Shown: piece after piece, positions 1 through 17,374 of the stretch
How the letters are laid out: every line of letters begins with the position of its first letter
Position numbering within the stretch: the stretch's first letter is position 1
Origin: Plantago ovata
Taxonomy: Eukaryota; Streptophyta; Magnoliopsida; Lamiales; Plantaginaceae
Reading direction: 5' to 3'
NCBI GenBank assembly: GCA_028274465.1
Contig: CM051456.1
Location: 109,979,397 to 110,043,396, forward strand
DNA length: 64,000 bases
Notes under the pieces: generated by a model
What the model saw: the letters and a program-made list of their open reading frames with translations, nothing else
What the model was told of the DNA's origin: nothing
The model's database searches: none
Made by a program: the position numbers and the translations under genes

Positions 1-199
1 GAAGCCTAATCGGAGGAACCCAGAAAGAGGGGAACAGTCTCTTCCACCTGGTGGAGAGAATGGAGGTTGCTACAGCATATTTGGTAGGCAAAAGGGACAA
101 GATTTGGCAGAGAATTGAATCAGGTAAATCACTGATTCTATCAATTTCTTGGGGTTTTTTCTTACCGGACCGAGTTCGCATTGCGATTGAATCATCCAT
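1..199 (-). CDS. F-box protein, N-terminal part (runs off window)
   Basis: Reading leftward from an ATG at 199-197 gives an open frame to the edge, about 66 residues. It starts with a short basic leader (MRTRSGKKK at residues 6-14), followed by a classic plant F-box: [20 protein letters not shown], then a segment with [12 protein letters not shown]-box proteins of the FBD/LRR type use this domain to bind SKP1 in SCF ubiquitin ligases; the substrate-binding part lies outside the window. The leader DNA upstream (200-290) contains AAACCCTAACCCC on the minus strand, common in plant 5' UTRs. The start is the first ATG in frame and sits a normal distance before the F-box. A GTAAG string inside the leader could be a donor but the frame reads through it. 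Family assignment is firm; subfamily is inferred. Confidence 0.85.
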   Translation of the reverse strand, partial: MDDSIAMRTRSGKKKPQEIDRISDLPDSILCQILSLLPTKYAVATSILSTRWKRLFPSFWVPPIRL

Positions 200-1487
200 A
201 CAAAAACCGATCAGATCAGAGAGAGGAAAGTATTCTAATGGTGAGAAACAGAGACTGACAGTAAGGGGTTAGGGTTTGATGGAGAGGAAAGATGAAGAAT
301 TCAGCAATGAAAATCCCCTGTTTTTTCACATTTGCAAAAACTTGTTTGATTGTCTTCGTTGTGACGTATTGGATGGATGATTTGTAAATGCAAATAACAT
401 TGTCACATTTGTAAGTTCGTGGTCAGACCGGAAGCTGATTTGGATTATGTTTAAAATTTCAGTGGGTTGATCCGGGTTTTTAAGTTCTCGAACGGGTGAG
501 AAAATCTCGAAATCCAATTTGCCAATTCCCCGACTCTTTCCTGCACGCATAAGTACAACATAACAAGTGAGCTGAACATCTTAGAATTTTAGAGACCATC
601 TCCGGCAGTAAGTCGTCTTAAATTTTGTAGGCCCGACACGTCATCCATTCCACTAATTCAAACCAAAACTCTTATCCTTCAACAATCAAACTCTTTTAAA
701 CACAAATATACTTTTCTCTTTGTTGGACATAATGGATCGAAAATACAAATAAGTAGCTTGTACAAAATAGGAAATGCAAATAAATAAAGGAAGATGAAAC
801 TGTCTTCAAACAGCAATGAAGCGAGCAGCTTGAGAAAAGGCATGTTGGCTCCTGGAAACTGAAGCGAGCCACTTGGTCGGGGACGAAGCGGGCCGCTTGG
901 CTGAAGTGGACCGTTTGGCAGAGGTCAGGCGGGCCGCTTGAAGTCTGCCCAGCATCCTGTTTTCTGCTTCGTCTTCTATGAACTTGTAAACACAAAAGGT
1001 GAATCGAGAATGTTTCCTTAAAGCGAAATACGCCCTCTCACTATGTGGGACAAAACAGTACAACCTTCCAACATTGAGCATTTGTTCCTCACTAATCCAA
1101 ACTTCGTTTGGGGCATATAATATATCAAATCGAAACTCTCACTCAGTAGCTTATGACTATACATTCATTTTCCTCAATTACCGAATAATCAGGAAATAAC
1201 ATCCACGTAAATATGACATCATAATACAATATTTACATCATCATTATTTTCTTCGTATTTCCAACACTCTTACCATTTCTTTTTAATTAACACTATTCTT
1301 TTCCCATTTCTTTTAAAACTTTATATCTCATAGTTTTATAATTTATAGTGTCTTTTATATTTTAGAAATGTGTTTTTTATTATGAATTGGAAGTTTTTAT
1401 ATTGTCCAAGTGTTACATTTTATATCATAAATAAGTAAATTATAAGTCAACATGAATTATCAAATTAACATGAATTCAGAAGATAAG
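200..1487. other. Intergenic, AT-rich, with degenerate tandem repeat
   Basis: No gene recognised. The first 100 bases are probably promoter and 5' UTR of the F-box gene. Bases about 838-945 hold 3-4 diverged copies of a GC-rich unit around GAAGCGGGCCGCTTGG. The antisense open frame there (AKR/TSAKR repeats) is simply the translation of this repeat. Confidence 0.5.
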
Positions 1488-1812
1488 GCAGCATAGACAT
1501 CAGTTGGGGGAGAAACCCAGAAACCGACACCAACATTTCCATCTCTCGCACCCAGCTTTGCCATTCCGTCCGCTACTTGGTTTGACGTTCGTCATCTTCA
1601 CTATCCATGGGAGCCGGAGCATAGCTATGCTCTGATTCACTATAGCGACATCAATGGATGATGCGATTTCATCTCCAAGATTAATTCAATCGCTTTTTTG
1701 AATCCGATTCCACTTCTATTTCTATATGTTGAGTCCTCCTCTTTCCCATGCTAGTTGAAGCCCGAATTTGATAGCATTCAGCTCCAATTCGGTGGTGAAG
1801 GTTGAAGGGGTG
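1488..1812 (-). pseudogene. LINE RNase H domain remnant
   Basis: Minus-strand fragments match the RNase H-like (RVT_3) domain at the end of plant non-LTR retrotransposon ORF2. Seen: TELELNAIKFGLQLAWERGG, then in another frame EIEVESDSKKAIEL with an indel, and finally NQVADGMAKLGARDG, the usual end of this domain. At least two frame changes and no RT upstream, so it is a dead 5'-truncated or recombined LINE piece about 325 bp long. Confidence 0.8.
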
Positions 1813-2239
1813 GATTGTGAAAATCCCCAAATCCATTCTCCCTTATAATCAAAAGCATGTGTTTGGTATACACAATAAAAATTTAAAGTTATCTAATACT
1901 AGTGTTTGGTTAAAATAAAAATAATCACTTAAATATTAACAAGTTACTTTATTTAATATTTTATTACGTTTTCTAGGGAGATTTTTTAGGTTACATCGGT
2001 TAGTCTATCTACTTAATTATAGATAATCAAACACATAATCACCAATATCAAACACCAAAAAATTACTTATTGAGGTACAAAAGCTCATCACACCTTACAT
2101 GTTAAAAAATAGGGACGCTCGTTTTGGACGGATTAGGAATACTTTCATAAGTGGGGGAGTAGAAACGGAATGCGTTAGAATATAAGGGCTCCAAAACAAA
2201 ACTGTCCTATATTTTTTTTTTTCAGCTGAGCAATTCAAT
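1813..2239. other. Intergenic and upstream region of the FAM32A-like gene
   Basis: AT-rich with no coding signal. The promoter of the next gene should lie at its right end; no confident TATA box was picked. Confidence 0.4.
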
Positions 2240-2300
2240 TGAGATTATCATCCGTCCCTTAAACTAGGGCTACTTTGAATTCAAATCGTCCCTCTTCCAG
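2240..2300 (+). other. Probable 5' UTR exon of the FAM32A-like gene
   Basis: The string CTTCCAG at 2294-2300 is followed at once by the strong donor GTACGT (2301). The next good acceptor, TTTGCAG ending at 3102, lies 5 bases before the ATG. An untranslated first exon with an intron of about 800 bp is a common plant arrangement. The left edge is a guess. Confidence 0.5.
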
Positions 2301-3107
2301 GTACGTAACGCGCTAATCACTATACTGATTACTGACTATAGGGTTTCTCTTCGGAAATCGAAGTTTGGTTTGGGATTTGTATGATTTTTATAGCTCCGGT
2401 ATGGTTCTTCTCTAATTTGCCAATGCCTCGTGCAATAAGAAGCACCGTTTTAGTGTTCGTGATTTTAATTATGTTTGCATAATTTGGTCCGATCTTGAGG
2501 TGTTCTGCTTTGGCATTAAGTTCCGTTACAATTAGGTCTACCTTTATTATGTGATTTGAATTAAGCTAGCTCAATTCGATATTTTGTTTGGTGAATTTGA
2601 TGTTGGGACTATGAAATTAGTTCTAACCTGTATAACCACATGTTCTTCCTAATCCTTATGTTGTTAAGATGCTAGTAGTTTAATTACAGCTGCTACTAAA
2701 CTCATGTATAATGAATGGCACGGTGCGCAGTTAGACAAAGGGGATGTTTGTTTGTATGTGATTAGATCCTTGTCGGATGATTGAAAATTAAGTTGTGCGT
2801 ATTCTTCTTTGGGTGGGCGAATAGCAAGTAATGTGCTGTGCTCTGGGATCTGCTTTGGATAGTCTTGCGATCAATGAAGTTATTACTTAATTAATCATTC
2901 TGCTTCTTATTTGTTTGATCATGTAAGTAAAATGCACATTGTAGGGGTTTGACCGATTCTGTTAATGTTATCCGTGTTCTCTAAGAAGTTGATTCAATTT
3001 CACCTTATTTTTTATCTGTGACTAACTTAATGATGGTCCAGCCATTGGATACTCAACTTACCTCGATTTCTGAAGTCTGATCTTTATGTTTCATCTTTGC
3101 AGTAGAA

Positions 3108-4154
3108 ATGTCTGCTTATGATAATGTTGTAACTGGGAAGCTAAAACTCAAGGGTAAGGCTCTAGATGTTAAGGCTGGTGGAATGAAGAAAAAGAAGAAG
3201 CAAAAGAAGCAATATGAGCGAATAACTGAGGTGGTAGAAGGTATGTAATGAAAGTAACTTAATTCTCTAGGTTTGCATGGTTTTGTCTCTGTAGTTATTG
3301 GCATTCAGAGTTGTGAAACTTAATAGAGGGTGGAGGATAGCGTACTAATGCATCTGGATTCTGGAGCTTGTTATATATATTCCATGAATCGTGCTATGAA
3401 GTTGCCTTCACGTTCTGGAATGATGTCTTTGACTCACAAACTTGTTTGCATGAACTTACATGTCATCAAACTTAAAAGATGAGGTTCTGTTTTCATTTTT
3501 ATCTATCGTTCTCAAACTTTCAAGCTCCAGCCAGGTCTTAAATTGAGTGCTAACTGCCAACTTAGTTAGGCTAACATCACTTTTCACCAGAATTCATAAT
3601 GTTTAAAGTATGAGTGGGACACTGATTTTATTTATGTTATCTTTATCTCTCTAATTTCTGTATATAGAGCTTTAATGTATCCTGTTTTCTGCACTTAATA
3701 ATGAGGACTGTAAAATTTATTGGATCCTTTCAATTTGTGGGATTGTGTGGGCTGCTTAAAGCTTCTAGAGGCAGGCTTCTCTCTCTAAATTAGTGAACAC
3801 TCTGAAAGGGCTGAGGCCTGAGGGTCATCCAAGTGGTGTTCCCATATTTCTACTTCTTGCTTGTTTATCAGACGTTGCTTCTTTTAACTTGTAGGTGTAA
3901 GTGGGGAGGTTTTCAGTGACTCGAACAAGGAAGATGTTACTGATGTAGACAAACATGCTGAAGATGAGAGATTGGCCCAGGATGACCCACTCACCCCAGC
4001 TGAGAGGCGGTACATGGAACAAAGAGAGAGAATTGATTTCCAAAAGCTGGCAAAGACATCTGATAAATCTCACCGTGACCGTATCGAAGATTTCAATCAG
4101 TATCTTGCCAATATGAGTGAGCATTATGACATACCAAAAGTTGGGCCGGGCTAA
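3108..4154 (+). CDS. FAM32A-like nuclear protein
   Basis: Two coding exons, 3108-3240 and 3895-4154, joined in phase 1 across GTATGT...TTGTAG, give 130 residues. The N-terminus has the family pattern: a short lead, then GKLKLKGK, then a lysine block (KKKKKQKK, about residues 28-35). The middle is acidic, and the C-terminus carries the conserved TPAERRYMEQRERID, then KSHRDRIEDFNQYL and a final SEHYDIPKVGPG. Family members are about 110-150 residues, so length is normal. Animal FAM32A acts in the nucleus and is found in the catalytic spliceosome as a step-2 factor; the plant role is inferred by homology. All signals are intact. The gene stands alone on the plus strand and points toward the V-ATPase gene, which runs toward it. 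Confidence 0.88.
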
Positions 4155-6134
4155 TCTATACATCAAGCTATCTGACCTGTCTATGGCTACTGTGTTGAGC
4201 TTTGTGTGCTCTCGATTTGCTGTAAACCTTTTTCTCCAGTTATCCAGTCTCCTGTTGTATGCCTAATCGTATTACAATTTCCATGGTGAAACTGTTGTTC
4301 CATCTTTTTTTCAGTAATGTTGGAATTGTTGGATCGATATCGGAATATGAAGTGTGTGTGAAAGAATTGTTAAACACATAAAAACTTGCTCGCTTTTAGA
4401 TTATAAATTGGCAACCAGTTCTCATGTAGTAGCTTTTTTCTTTTAGAGTTAATTTCATTCTAAAAATTTATCACAAGTCTTATTACTTATTAGTGTGACT
4501 CTCAGTCACGTCGGAATGTCGGATGATAGTAGCTACTTACTACAAACAACAAGAAAGACTTAAAAATTTTAAAACAAAAAAAATGTTGAAGTCTGTAGAA
4601 CCTAGCCTCCCATCTACAGATCTACTGGTTTGTTTGTTGAAGAAAGCCTTGGACTCATGGAGATTTTTTCTGTGTTGAATTTTTGCATCATAAGAGAGAT
4701 ATATGGAAATGACATTTGTTCAGAAATTATACTCCAGAAACCATAAATAAAACTTGAATGTTCATCAGACTTTTTAGCAGAACAAGACCAAGGCTGGAAA
4801 CATTTGTAAATTTCAACTGAGGTTTGGGGCTTGAAAGTAATACTGGACAAGCAAGCTTGTTGTTTACCAGTATTTTCATAATATAATTTCGTTAAATACT
4901 TTATCATTATCGTTTAAAAGTAATTGGAGTCAAAGTTGAAAACAGTTGATTACGTAAAACTGAGGGACTAGGGAGTACATATAATTTGATAGCGTAGTTT
5001 TTCACCTCTGGTTGTACTAGTGAAGAAGTTCCATATTGTATTGTTTTTGTACTCTTTTTACTAGTCTGATGCCATACACATTTTAAAAAATAAAAATAAA
5101 CATTATGTGTGCTTATATATTTCTACATTCTTACAAATAGCACGGTTAACTTAAACATTTAACACATTGGTTCAAAGCATTTTAAAGGAATTATGGAAGT
5201 TTTGAATTAAAAAAAATCCCATTTTCACTATGAAATATTGGAATTGCGTAATTTTTAAGACAATTTTGATAATTTAAAAAAGTTTTGGTGTATTTTGCAT
5301 CGTACAATAAGAACATATTATCAGTTAGCACATAAGAAAAAAATATATTGACGGTTTTCTAAGATGAAGTATTGATTTTTTAGAATGTAACTTCACTTTT
5401 GTAATTAGTCGCAACTTAGTTTTTATCCTAGCTTCATGACTGGACTAGAGTTAGATTTTAGGTAGCTAAATTCCCCACTCTTTTAATCTCTCCCTGTTCA
5501 AGTTCAATAAAAATTTGAGATTGGGACAAACGATTGCCGTATTAGGGTAAATAACTCGGTGAGGCTGCTGGGTTGAGGGTTTAACTGTGCTGGACCTACA
5601 GGTTCCAAAACACAGGTCATCAAGTAACTATTTAAACGTTAAAAAACTGTTACATTCCCAACTGGCGGCAGCATAAATCCTTCTTGACGACCTGCTTCAA
5701 TGCAACACTGACAAAAAATAACTCAAAAAGGCATTTATATTCCATCCAGATTCAGTAAACAAAATATGAAGTCACTACTACCAGTGGGACGATAAGTAAG
5801 AGAGGCTAAGAGCACTGGAAAAATAAATACATAATTATAGCAACATCCGCACAAGTCATTTCCAGATCTCAAAACTTAAACAGAGCAATAAATCCCGCTT
5901 AGAACGTGTGATAATGGCCCTCTTATTGATAACCAAAATATGCCCTCTTATTAGTGACCAAAAGAACATGGGGCGCTTCTGTAAAATGAATACAAATATA
6001 ACTACGCAAAAGCCTCACAAGAATTGTTCTTTGCCACTTCTTTCATAGATGAAGAGCTATGCAAACAACCCAATCAACTCACCAATTTAACTTGGATCGT
6101 AAAGAGAACCATGATTAAGTGTCAATGTATTTCA
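4155..6134. other. 3' UTR and intergenic region between convergent genes
   Basis: Holds the 3' ends of the FAM32A-like and VHA-A genes, with no other gene recognised. Around 4880-4980 there is a Stowaway-type fragment (minus-strand reading GTCAACTGTTTTCAAC, ending in GGGAGTA) without a clear second terminus. The rest is AT-rich. Confidence 0.45.
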
Positions 6135-12089
<5,955 letters not shown>

Positions 12090-12482
12090 TGTTTTTCTCA
12101 GATCGAATCCGCGAAGCAAATTTGACAGCGTGATCCGGTACGTGTAAATACCTTATGCGGATTGCAATTCAAACCAATCTCGGAGAAATTGTGATGGTGT
12201 TCTTCTCCGAATGGAAACGAGGTGTGCAGTAGAGAAGATGAGAACGTGAAGTGTCCGACTTTACGATTTGCAGCCGGTTTGTGAATAGTGTGAATTGTGA
12301 TCGAGATGGATGTGAAAAGAAGGTTGCCTTTGTCACGTTTCTGGATTAGAAATTTGCAAAACAGATCCCATCACTGTCAGTGTCTTGTAGTTTTTTTTTA
12401 TTATGGAAAATTACACTCAGCACCTCCAGGGATTAGTAATATACTAATATGGCACACAGCTCTAGCAATTTCAGATGAGTCT
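12090..12482. other. VHA-A 5' UTR and promoter region
   Basis: Upstream (to the right) of the minus-strand VHA-A start. No coding signal. The CTGAGAAAAACAATGCC start context (ATG at 12089) fits plant initiation. Confidence 0.45.
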
Positions 12483-12625
12483 TAGATCTGTAACCGAGTC
12501 GAGCTTTTTCCGTGCCGGCTCGAAACTCGATTATTCGAGCTCAAACTCGAGTTCAAGCATAAATTATAGCTCGTTTAATTTATTCAGTCGAGTTCGAATA
12601 CTGAAAAGCTAGACGAGTCGCTCAA
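12483..12625. repeat. hAT-like GAGCTCGA-rich repeat fragment
   Basis: Rich in CGAGCTCGA-type words (GTCGAGCTTTTTCCG, TCGAGCTCAAACTCGAGTTC). The same word style recurs at 42950-43095 and 44872-45387, where hAT-like CCCCTA/CCCTA ends are visible. This copy has a diffuse right end in AT repeats (12640-12750). Confidence 0.5.
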
Positions 12626-12767
12626 AATTATTTATTCAATTAATTAATTATAAATTTTTATTTATTAATAATATATAATTATATATATATATATATATTT
12701 ATTTATTTATTATACATATATTTATATATTTATTAATTATATTTATTTTTATCTTTATCAAAAAAAA

Positions 12768-12910
12768 AAAATCCTAAGAATTGGTTGTGGGCATTGCATG
12801 TTGTATCTCCCACAACTTGTGGTAGCTACAACCTGCAATTATTATATATCTTTTCATTTCCTTAAAAATTAAAAAATAATAATAAAAAAAAGACCTTCTT
12901 TCCTCAATAA
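12768..12910. repeat. Second copy of the 7365-7478 repeat
   Basis: Shares AATTGGT(C/T)GTGGG, ACAACCTGCAAT and the CCTTCTTTCCTC-like tail with the VHA-A intron copy, with an extra internal inverted CCCACAACTTGTGGT stretch. Confidence 0.5.
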
Positions 12911-13149
12911 TAATTTTTTTGACTATCATCTTTGGCTGCCTTAATTCCTCTGGCTCTTAAAAGAAATCTGTATTAGCAAAAAATAGTCATATATATGTGA
13001 TCTACCGTCAAAATATGTTGATCTGATTTAACATCTATGGAGATATTCCAATTTCATGTCAAAATTGTTTTTACAATGATCTAATTTTAACCAGCAATTC
13101 AAATTCGCTAGTTCAAAAATCTATGCAAGGTTAATTGGGCTAACCACAT

Positions 13150-13590
13150 GGAGGTGACCGACTAACGTATGGAGGTCATCGCTTCATGACCATCTAAAGG
13201 TCACCTAATGCATAAAGAGGTGACCGGTCTCTACATGAATATAATTTAATTCCATATAAAGCTATCAAATGATGTTATATATTTAGAGGTCACCTAGAGA
13301 CCAAAATACAAGGACGTCCTTACTTAGCTAGCTAAGGAGGTCACCAAAAAGCCTTACATAGCTAAGGTGGTCACCAAGAAGTTTTATTTAGCTAAGAAGG
13401 TCACCAAAATTGCCTTGTTATCTATGGAGGTTACCAAAGTGACTTATGGGCTAGAGAGGTCACCAAAAGTGACTTACTAGTTAAAGAGGCCACCAAAATG
13501 GCTTATTAGTTAATAGGTCACCAAAAAATGACTTAGTTAGAGCTCATATTAAAGGTCACCAAAAAACCTCAAGAATTACTCCTACACTAT
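13150..13590. repeat. Degenerate tandem array with AGGTCACCAAAA core
   Basis: About ten copies of a 33-45-bp unit, each with (G)AGGTCACCAAAA followed by variable ACTTANTAGNTA-like spacers. It directly precedes the LTR-like block and may be its U3 region, since LTR enhancers are often tandem arrays. Confidence 0.75.
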
Positions 13591-14310
13591 TTGAATAATT
13601 CAGGAAAATGGGGTTACCAACGACTCCTAGAATCACTTATTCGACCACTAATCCGCTATCCGGAATGAGTTGGAAAGTTATAATCGTTGTTGACCAGAAC
13701 AACCACGATTCTCTCAAAGACTCTGAAACGGATAGAAGTCCGCTATTTAGAACCATCGGTGAATTTAGAACAAAGTGATAGACAGAGTCGTGGGGACCTA
13801 GTATAAAAAGGGGTCTAGCGAAATAGTGGAGGCATCCAATATTGAATGTATTACACTTGAAGAAAAAAACCTAACTAAGCATATACCAATTCGTCGTTTT
13901 CCGGCTCTCCAACCATCAATATTTGCAACCACATACTCAATATCGCCACCGTAACCACCACCGTAGAACTCTTAGCTGGTCACCGAAACATTAGAGATAC
14001 CAACTTGATCACCGGATCCATAGAACTCTAATTCAGTCACCGGAGACCCGATCCTCATATTCATTCTCCTATATCTCGATCTCGCTAAGTTCTTTCTTTC
14101 GTTTAATACATGCACATTTACTTTGTTCATTCATATTACAAATTCGCAAAACTTGAGCGTCGAAGTCCATACGTTCGGCACCACACCATTGTCCCGGTGG
14201 AATCTCACGCTTTCCTATTTTGTTGATCTAGTCTTACAGGTCGCCACACTCTTGTTTTTTTTGCTAATCCTTTGTCTCGCAGGTAGTTGGTGCCCACGAA
14301 TTAAACAACT
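13591..14310 (+). mobile_element. Ty3/gypsy LTR remnant (probable solo or truncated)
   Basis: Reads like the downstream half of a plant gypsy LTR: a TATA box (TATAAAAAG at 13802), a CT/CA-rich untranslated stretch, then AACTTGAGCGTCGAAGT, CGGCACCACACC, TGTCCCGGTGG and AGGTAGTTGGTGCCCACGA near 14282-14300, which resembles the LTR end and start of the internal region of Tat/Ogre-like elements. No gag or pol follows, so only an LTR and a few internal bases remain. Orientation is judged from the TATA box. Family placement rests on remembered motif style and is inference. Confidence 0.6.
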
Positions 14311-14422
14311 CTCAATTGTATTTCTGAGCCTCTACAAAATCCAATGCCACTAAATATCTATCTGGATTTCATGTTTTGTATGAGGCAAACATAAGATTAT
14401 TAAGACCAGTTGTATGATATAA

Positions 14423-14462
<40 letters not shown>

Positions 14463-14851
14463 AAAAAAGAGAGATTATGATGATCAAATAAAAAATAACG
14501 TTCATTATTTGAAAATTAATACAAATGATTAAATTCGGCACTTCGCCATAAATTGGAGCTTTTGGTAGCTTTGGAATCCTATCATCATTATTACTGGAAC
14601 TAGAAATCAATTAATTTGTTTTCCAAAAATAATATGAAAGAAATTAATGAATTGATTAATTCATTGTTCAATTTAATGTTAAGTTATTTAAAGATGATGG
14701 GGTTAAAATTGTCAAAAAATGGGGTTGAGAGCAAATTAATTTGAGTATAATATTACGTGTCTAATGTGTGAGTCAATGTAAGAGTCAACGATGATGGTCT
14801 ATGAGTGTTGACTCTATTCTTATCTTGCTCCTCGGTTCCTATCCATCCGAC

Positions 14852-14900
<49 letters not shown>

Positions 14901-15139
14901 GTAAAACAACTTTTATTTAATGAAGATAAAAAGTTGGTAATAATGCTTACCTTCAACAACACTTTATTTGCACGCATATGGTCATACCCTTCTTCTTCTC
15001 CTCAACTTCACTTCCTCCAAATTCTACAATCATCCAGCCTCATTATCTTTTCCTTTTCACTTTTAAAAAAAACAATGGAGATTTTGCAACCTAGCACAGA
15101 TTAGGGAATTTGATGGAAAACATAAGTTAAGTAACTACA
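14311..15139. other. AT-rich intergenic with (TA)n and a 42-base A run
   Basis: (TA)n at 14427-14454 and an uninterrupted A run at 14855-14896. The open frames here are translations of these runs. The A run after a unique sequence could be the tail of a retroposed transcript, but no parent is recognised. Confidence 0.6.
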
Positions 15140-15493
15140 TTATTCTTTTTTTTTCTCTTTTAAAGCTCCTCTCTCTTCTGTTGTTTTTAATTTGGGTCCG
15201 GACGGCCTGTTCTTGGAAATGTATTCTATCTGTTGCCAAGGCCAAGTTGTGCACGTTAATCTGCACCAAAAAGTCACATGCACGCTTACTAATTGTTAAA
15301 TGTTCCGTTTGTTAACTTGTTCTCTCTGTTCCACTTCTTTTCTTAAAATCTTTTGAGTTCATTAGCAATAAATAAGAACACTACATCGATAGATTTTCAC
15401 TTATTCTTATTCTTTGTTTATTCCCAATTATGTTTTCTAGTAAAAAAACCAAAATCTTATATATGAATATTCGGTTCGATAACCGCTACTAAT
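15140..15493. repeat. Left copy of sequence repeated across assembly gap 1
   Basis: Matches 15594-15958 at roughly 90% or better, with small indels (for example TTTGGGTCCGGACGGCCTG against TTTGGGTCCGGAGGGCCGG). It stops at CTACTAAT, directly at the gap, while the right copy continues past the same CTACTAAT. Confidence 0.8.
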
Positions 15494-15593
15494 NNNNNNN
15501 NNNNNNNNNNNNNNNNNNNNNNNNNNNNNNNNNNNNNNNNNNNNNNNNNNNNNNNNNNNNNNNNNNNNNNNNNNNNNNNNNNNNNNNNNNNNN
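15494..15593. other. Assembly gap, 100 N
   Basis: Exactly 100 N, the default placeholder for a gap of unknown size. Confidence 0.98.
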
Positions 15594-15958
15594 TTTTCTT
15601 TTCTCTTTTAAAGCTCCTCTCTCTTCTGTTGTTTAAATTTGGGTCCGGAGGGCCGGTTCTTGGAAATGTATTCTATTTGCTGCTCTAAACATGGAAAGGC
15701 CAAGATGTTGCACGTAATCTGCACCAAAAGTCACATTGCACGCTTACTTAATTGTTAAATGTTCCGTTTGTTAACTTGTTCTCTTTGTTCCACTTCTTTT
15801 CATTAAAATCTGTTGAGTTCATTAGCAATAAATAATTGAACACTACATCGATATATATTTCACTTATTCTTATTCTTGTTTATTCCGATTATGTTTTCTA
15901 GTAAAATAAACCCAATCTTATATATGAATATTCGGTTCGATAACCCGCTACTAATTCT
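15594..15958. repeat. Right copy of sequence repeated across assembly gap 1
   Basis: See 15140-15493. Probably two haplotypes or error-rich contig ends that were not merged. A further diverged direct copy of the segment lies at about 17160-17370 and an inverted part at about 17054-17135. Confidence 0.75.
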
Positions 15959-17371
15959 TCTCTATTATTTTTAAAATAATTTTTACCAAATTATTATTTC
16001 TATATGATATCAAAAAAAACATAAATAAATATTTTTTAAATATAAATTTATCACAACATTTTATTAAAACTGTATGTACTTAATAAAAACTATACCGTGA
16101 CATGCTTTTAACAAATATAGATTTTATTAAGTAAAATGTTTATATTTTTTACACAATGATATTATATTTATAAAAAATATTTTATGTTGTTGAGGATACA
16201 CCATATCTTTTATGATGACCTTTTTATTTTTCTTTTCAAACTTTGTTTCTAAATTATCTTTAAGTGACATGAAAAATAAAATAAAGTATACTCTTTCATT
16301 CTAGAACAGTTGCACCATTTTTCTTTTTTACGATTAATAATTTTTCGAATTTGACTATAAATTAATAGTAAAATATTTACCCAAACTATATATTTCTCCG
16401 AAAAAACAAATGAAACACTTTGTTTTGTTGCCGTTTTCGAAGGGTCGGTTTGACCTTAAATTATTCTAAAATCATACGGTAAAAATAATTAAAAATATTA
16501 TATTACAGAATTTAAAATGTTATATTTCATATACTTATATGATTTTTAATTATTTTTCTTATAAGATTTGGGATTAATACGAGGTCAAAATATGTAATTT
16601 ATTATTAAATATATAATTATTTTTCATGATATATAAATTTTAATTATTTAATAATATATACCTAAAAATATAAATATGTAATTTTTTATTAAATACTTTA
16701 TAATTAAAATTTAAAAGTAATTTGTATTACATATCTAGAAGTAGAAACTATTGACGTAAAAAAGTCCAAAATAGTATAACTACTCTGAGACGTAATGAGT
16801 ATTAAAATTATATATTTAAATTTATTTCATAATTGGAGTATATTTTATTAATAATGTTTATAAGTAATTTATTCTGAATTTCGGAAATGGAGTAGTAGTA
16901 AACCATGAAGAGATGCAAAATATGCCAAATGTATGTGAGGGTTCAATTTTTTTTTGATAATGAAATATAATAAATTTTAATGCTAGTAATGACAGAAGCC
17001 AAGTAGAAAACGGAAACAAACGAAACAAAGGTAACAAATGGGAGTGACGAGTGAGTGCAGAATGTGACTTTTTGGTGCATATGACGACGTGGCAACATCT
17101 TGACCTTCCAATATTTAGAGCAGCATATAGAACACACTGTCAAGAACCCTCCAGACCCTTCAAAATTAGCTGCATTTGTTTGGCTCCAGAGGGCCTATTC
17201 TAAACATTGTATTCCATCTGCTCTTCTAGCCAATTAATGCCTAGGATATAGCCACGTGATGGCATCAAAAGCCAAGTTTCATTATCCGTTGTTTCACTTT
17301 TTTTTGTTTCACTTTTCCGTTTATATGTCCGTTAGTTTACTTACCTTTTCATTTTCACTACTACTCCCTCC
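15959..17371. other. AT-rich intergenic with inverted and direct copies of the gap-flanking segment
   Basis: Mostly AT-rich with no gene. 17054-17135 is an inverted match to about 15663-15750 (CTGCTCTAAA, CCAAGATGTTGC, CACCAAAA(A)GTCACATT). 17160-17370 is a direct diverged match to about 15600-15830 and ends where the Harbinger element is inserted. Confidence 0.55.
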
Positions 17372-17374
17372 TTA

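Noticed and set aside
51..272. Plus-strand 73-residue frame at the window start
   Set aside because: It is the shadow of the minus-strand F-box coding sequence, which has clear domain similarity.
3825..4166. Minus-strand 113-residue frame over the FAM32A-like exon
   Set aside because: Antisense of a conserved coding exon with no family resemblance.
14753..15104. Frames rich in Phe or Lys around 14855-14896
   Set aside because: Translation of a 42-base A run.
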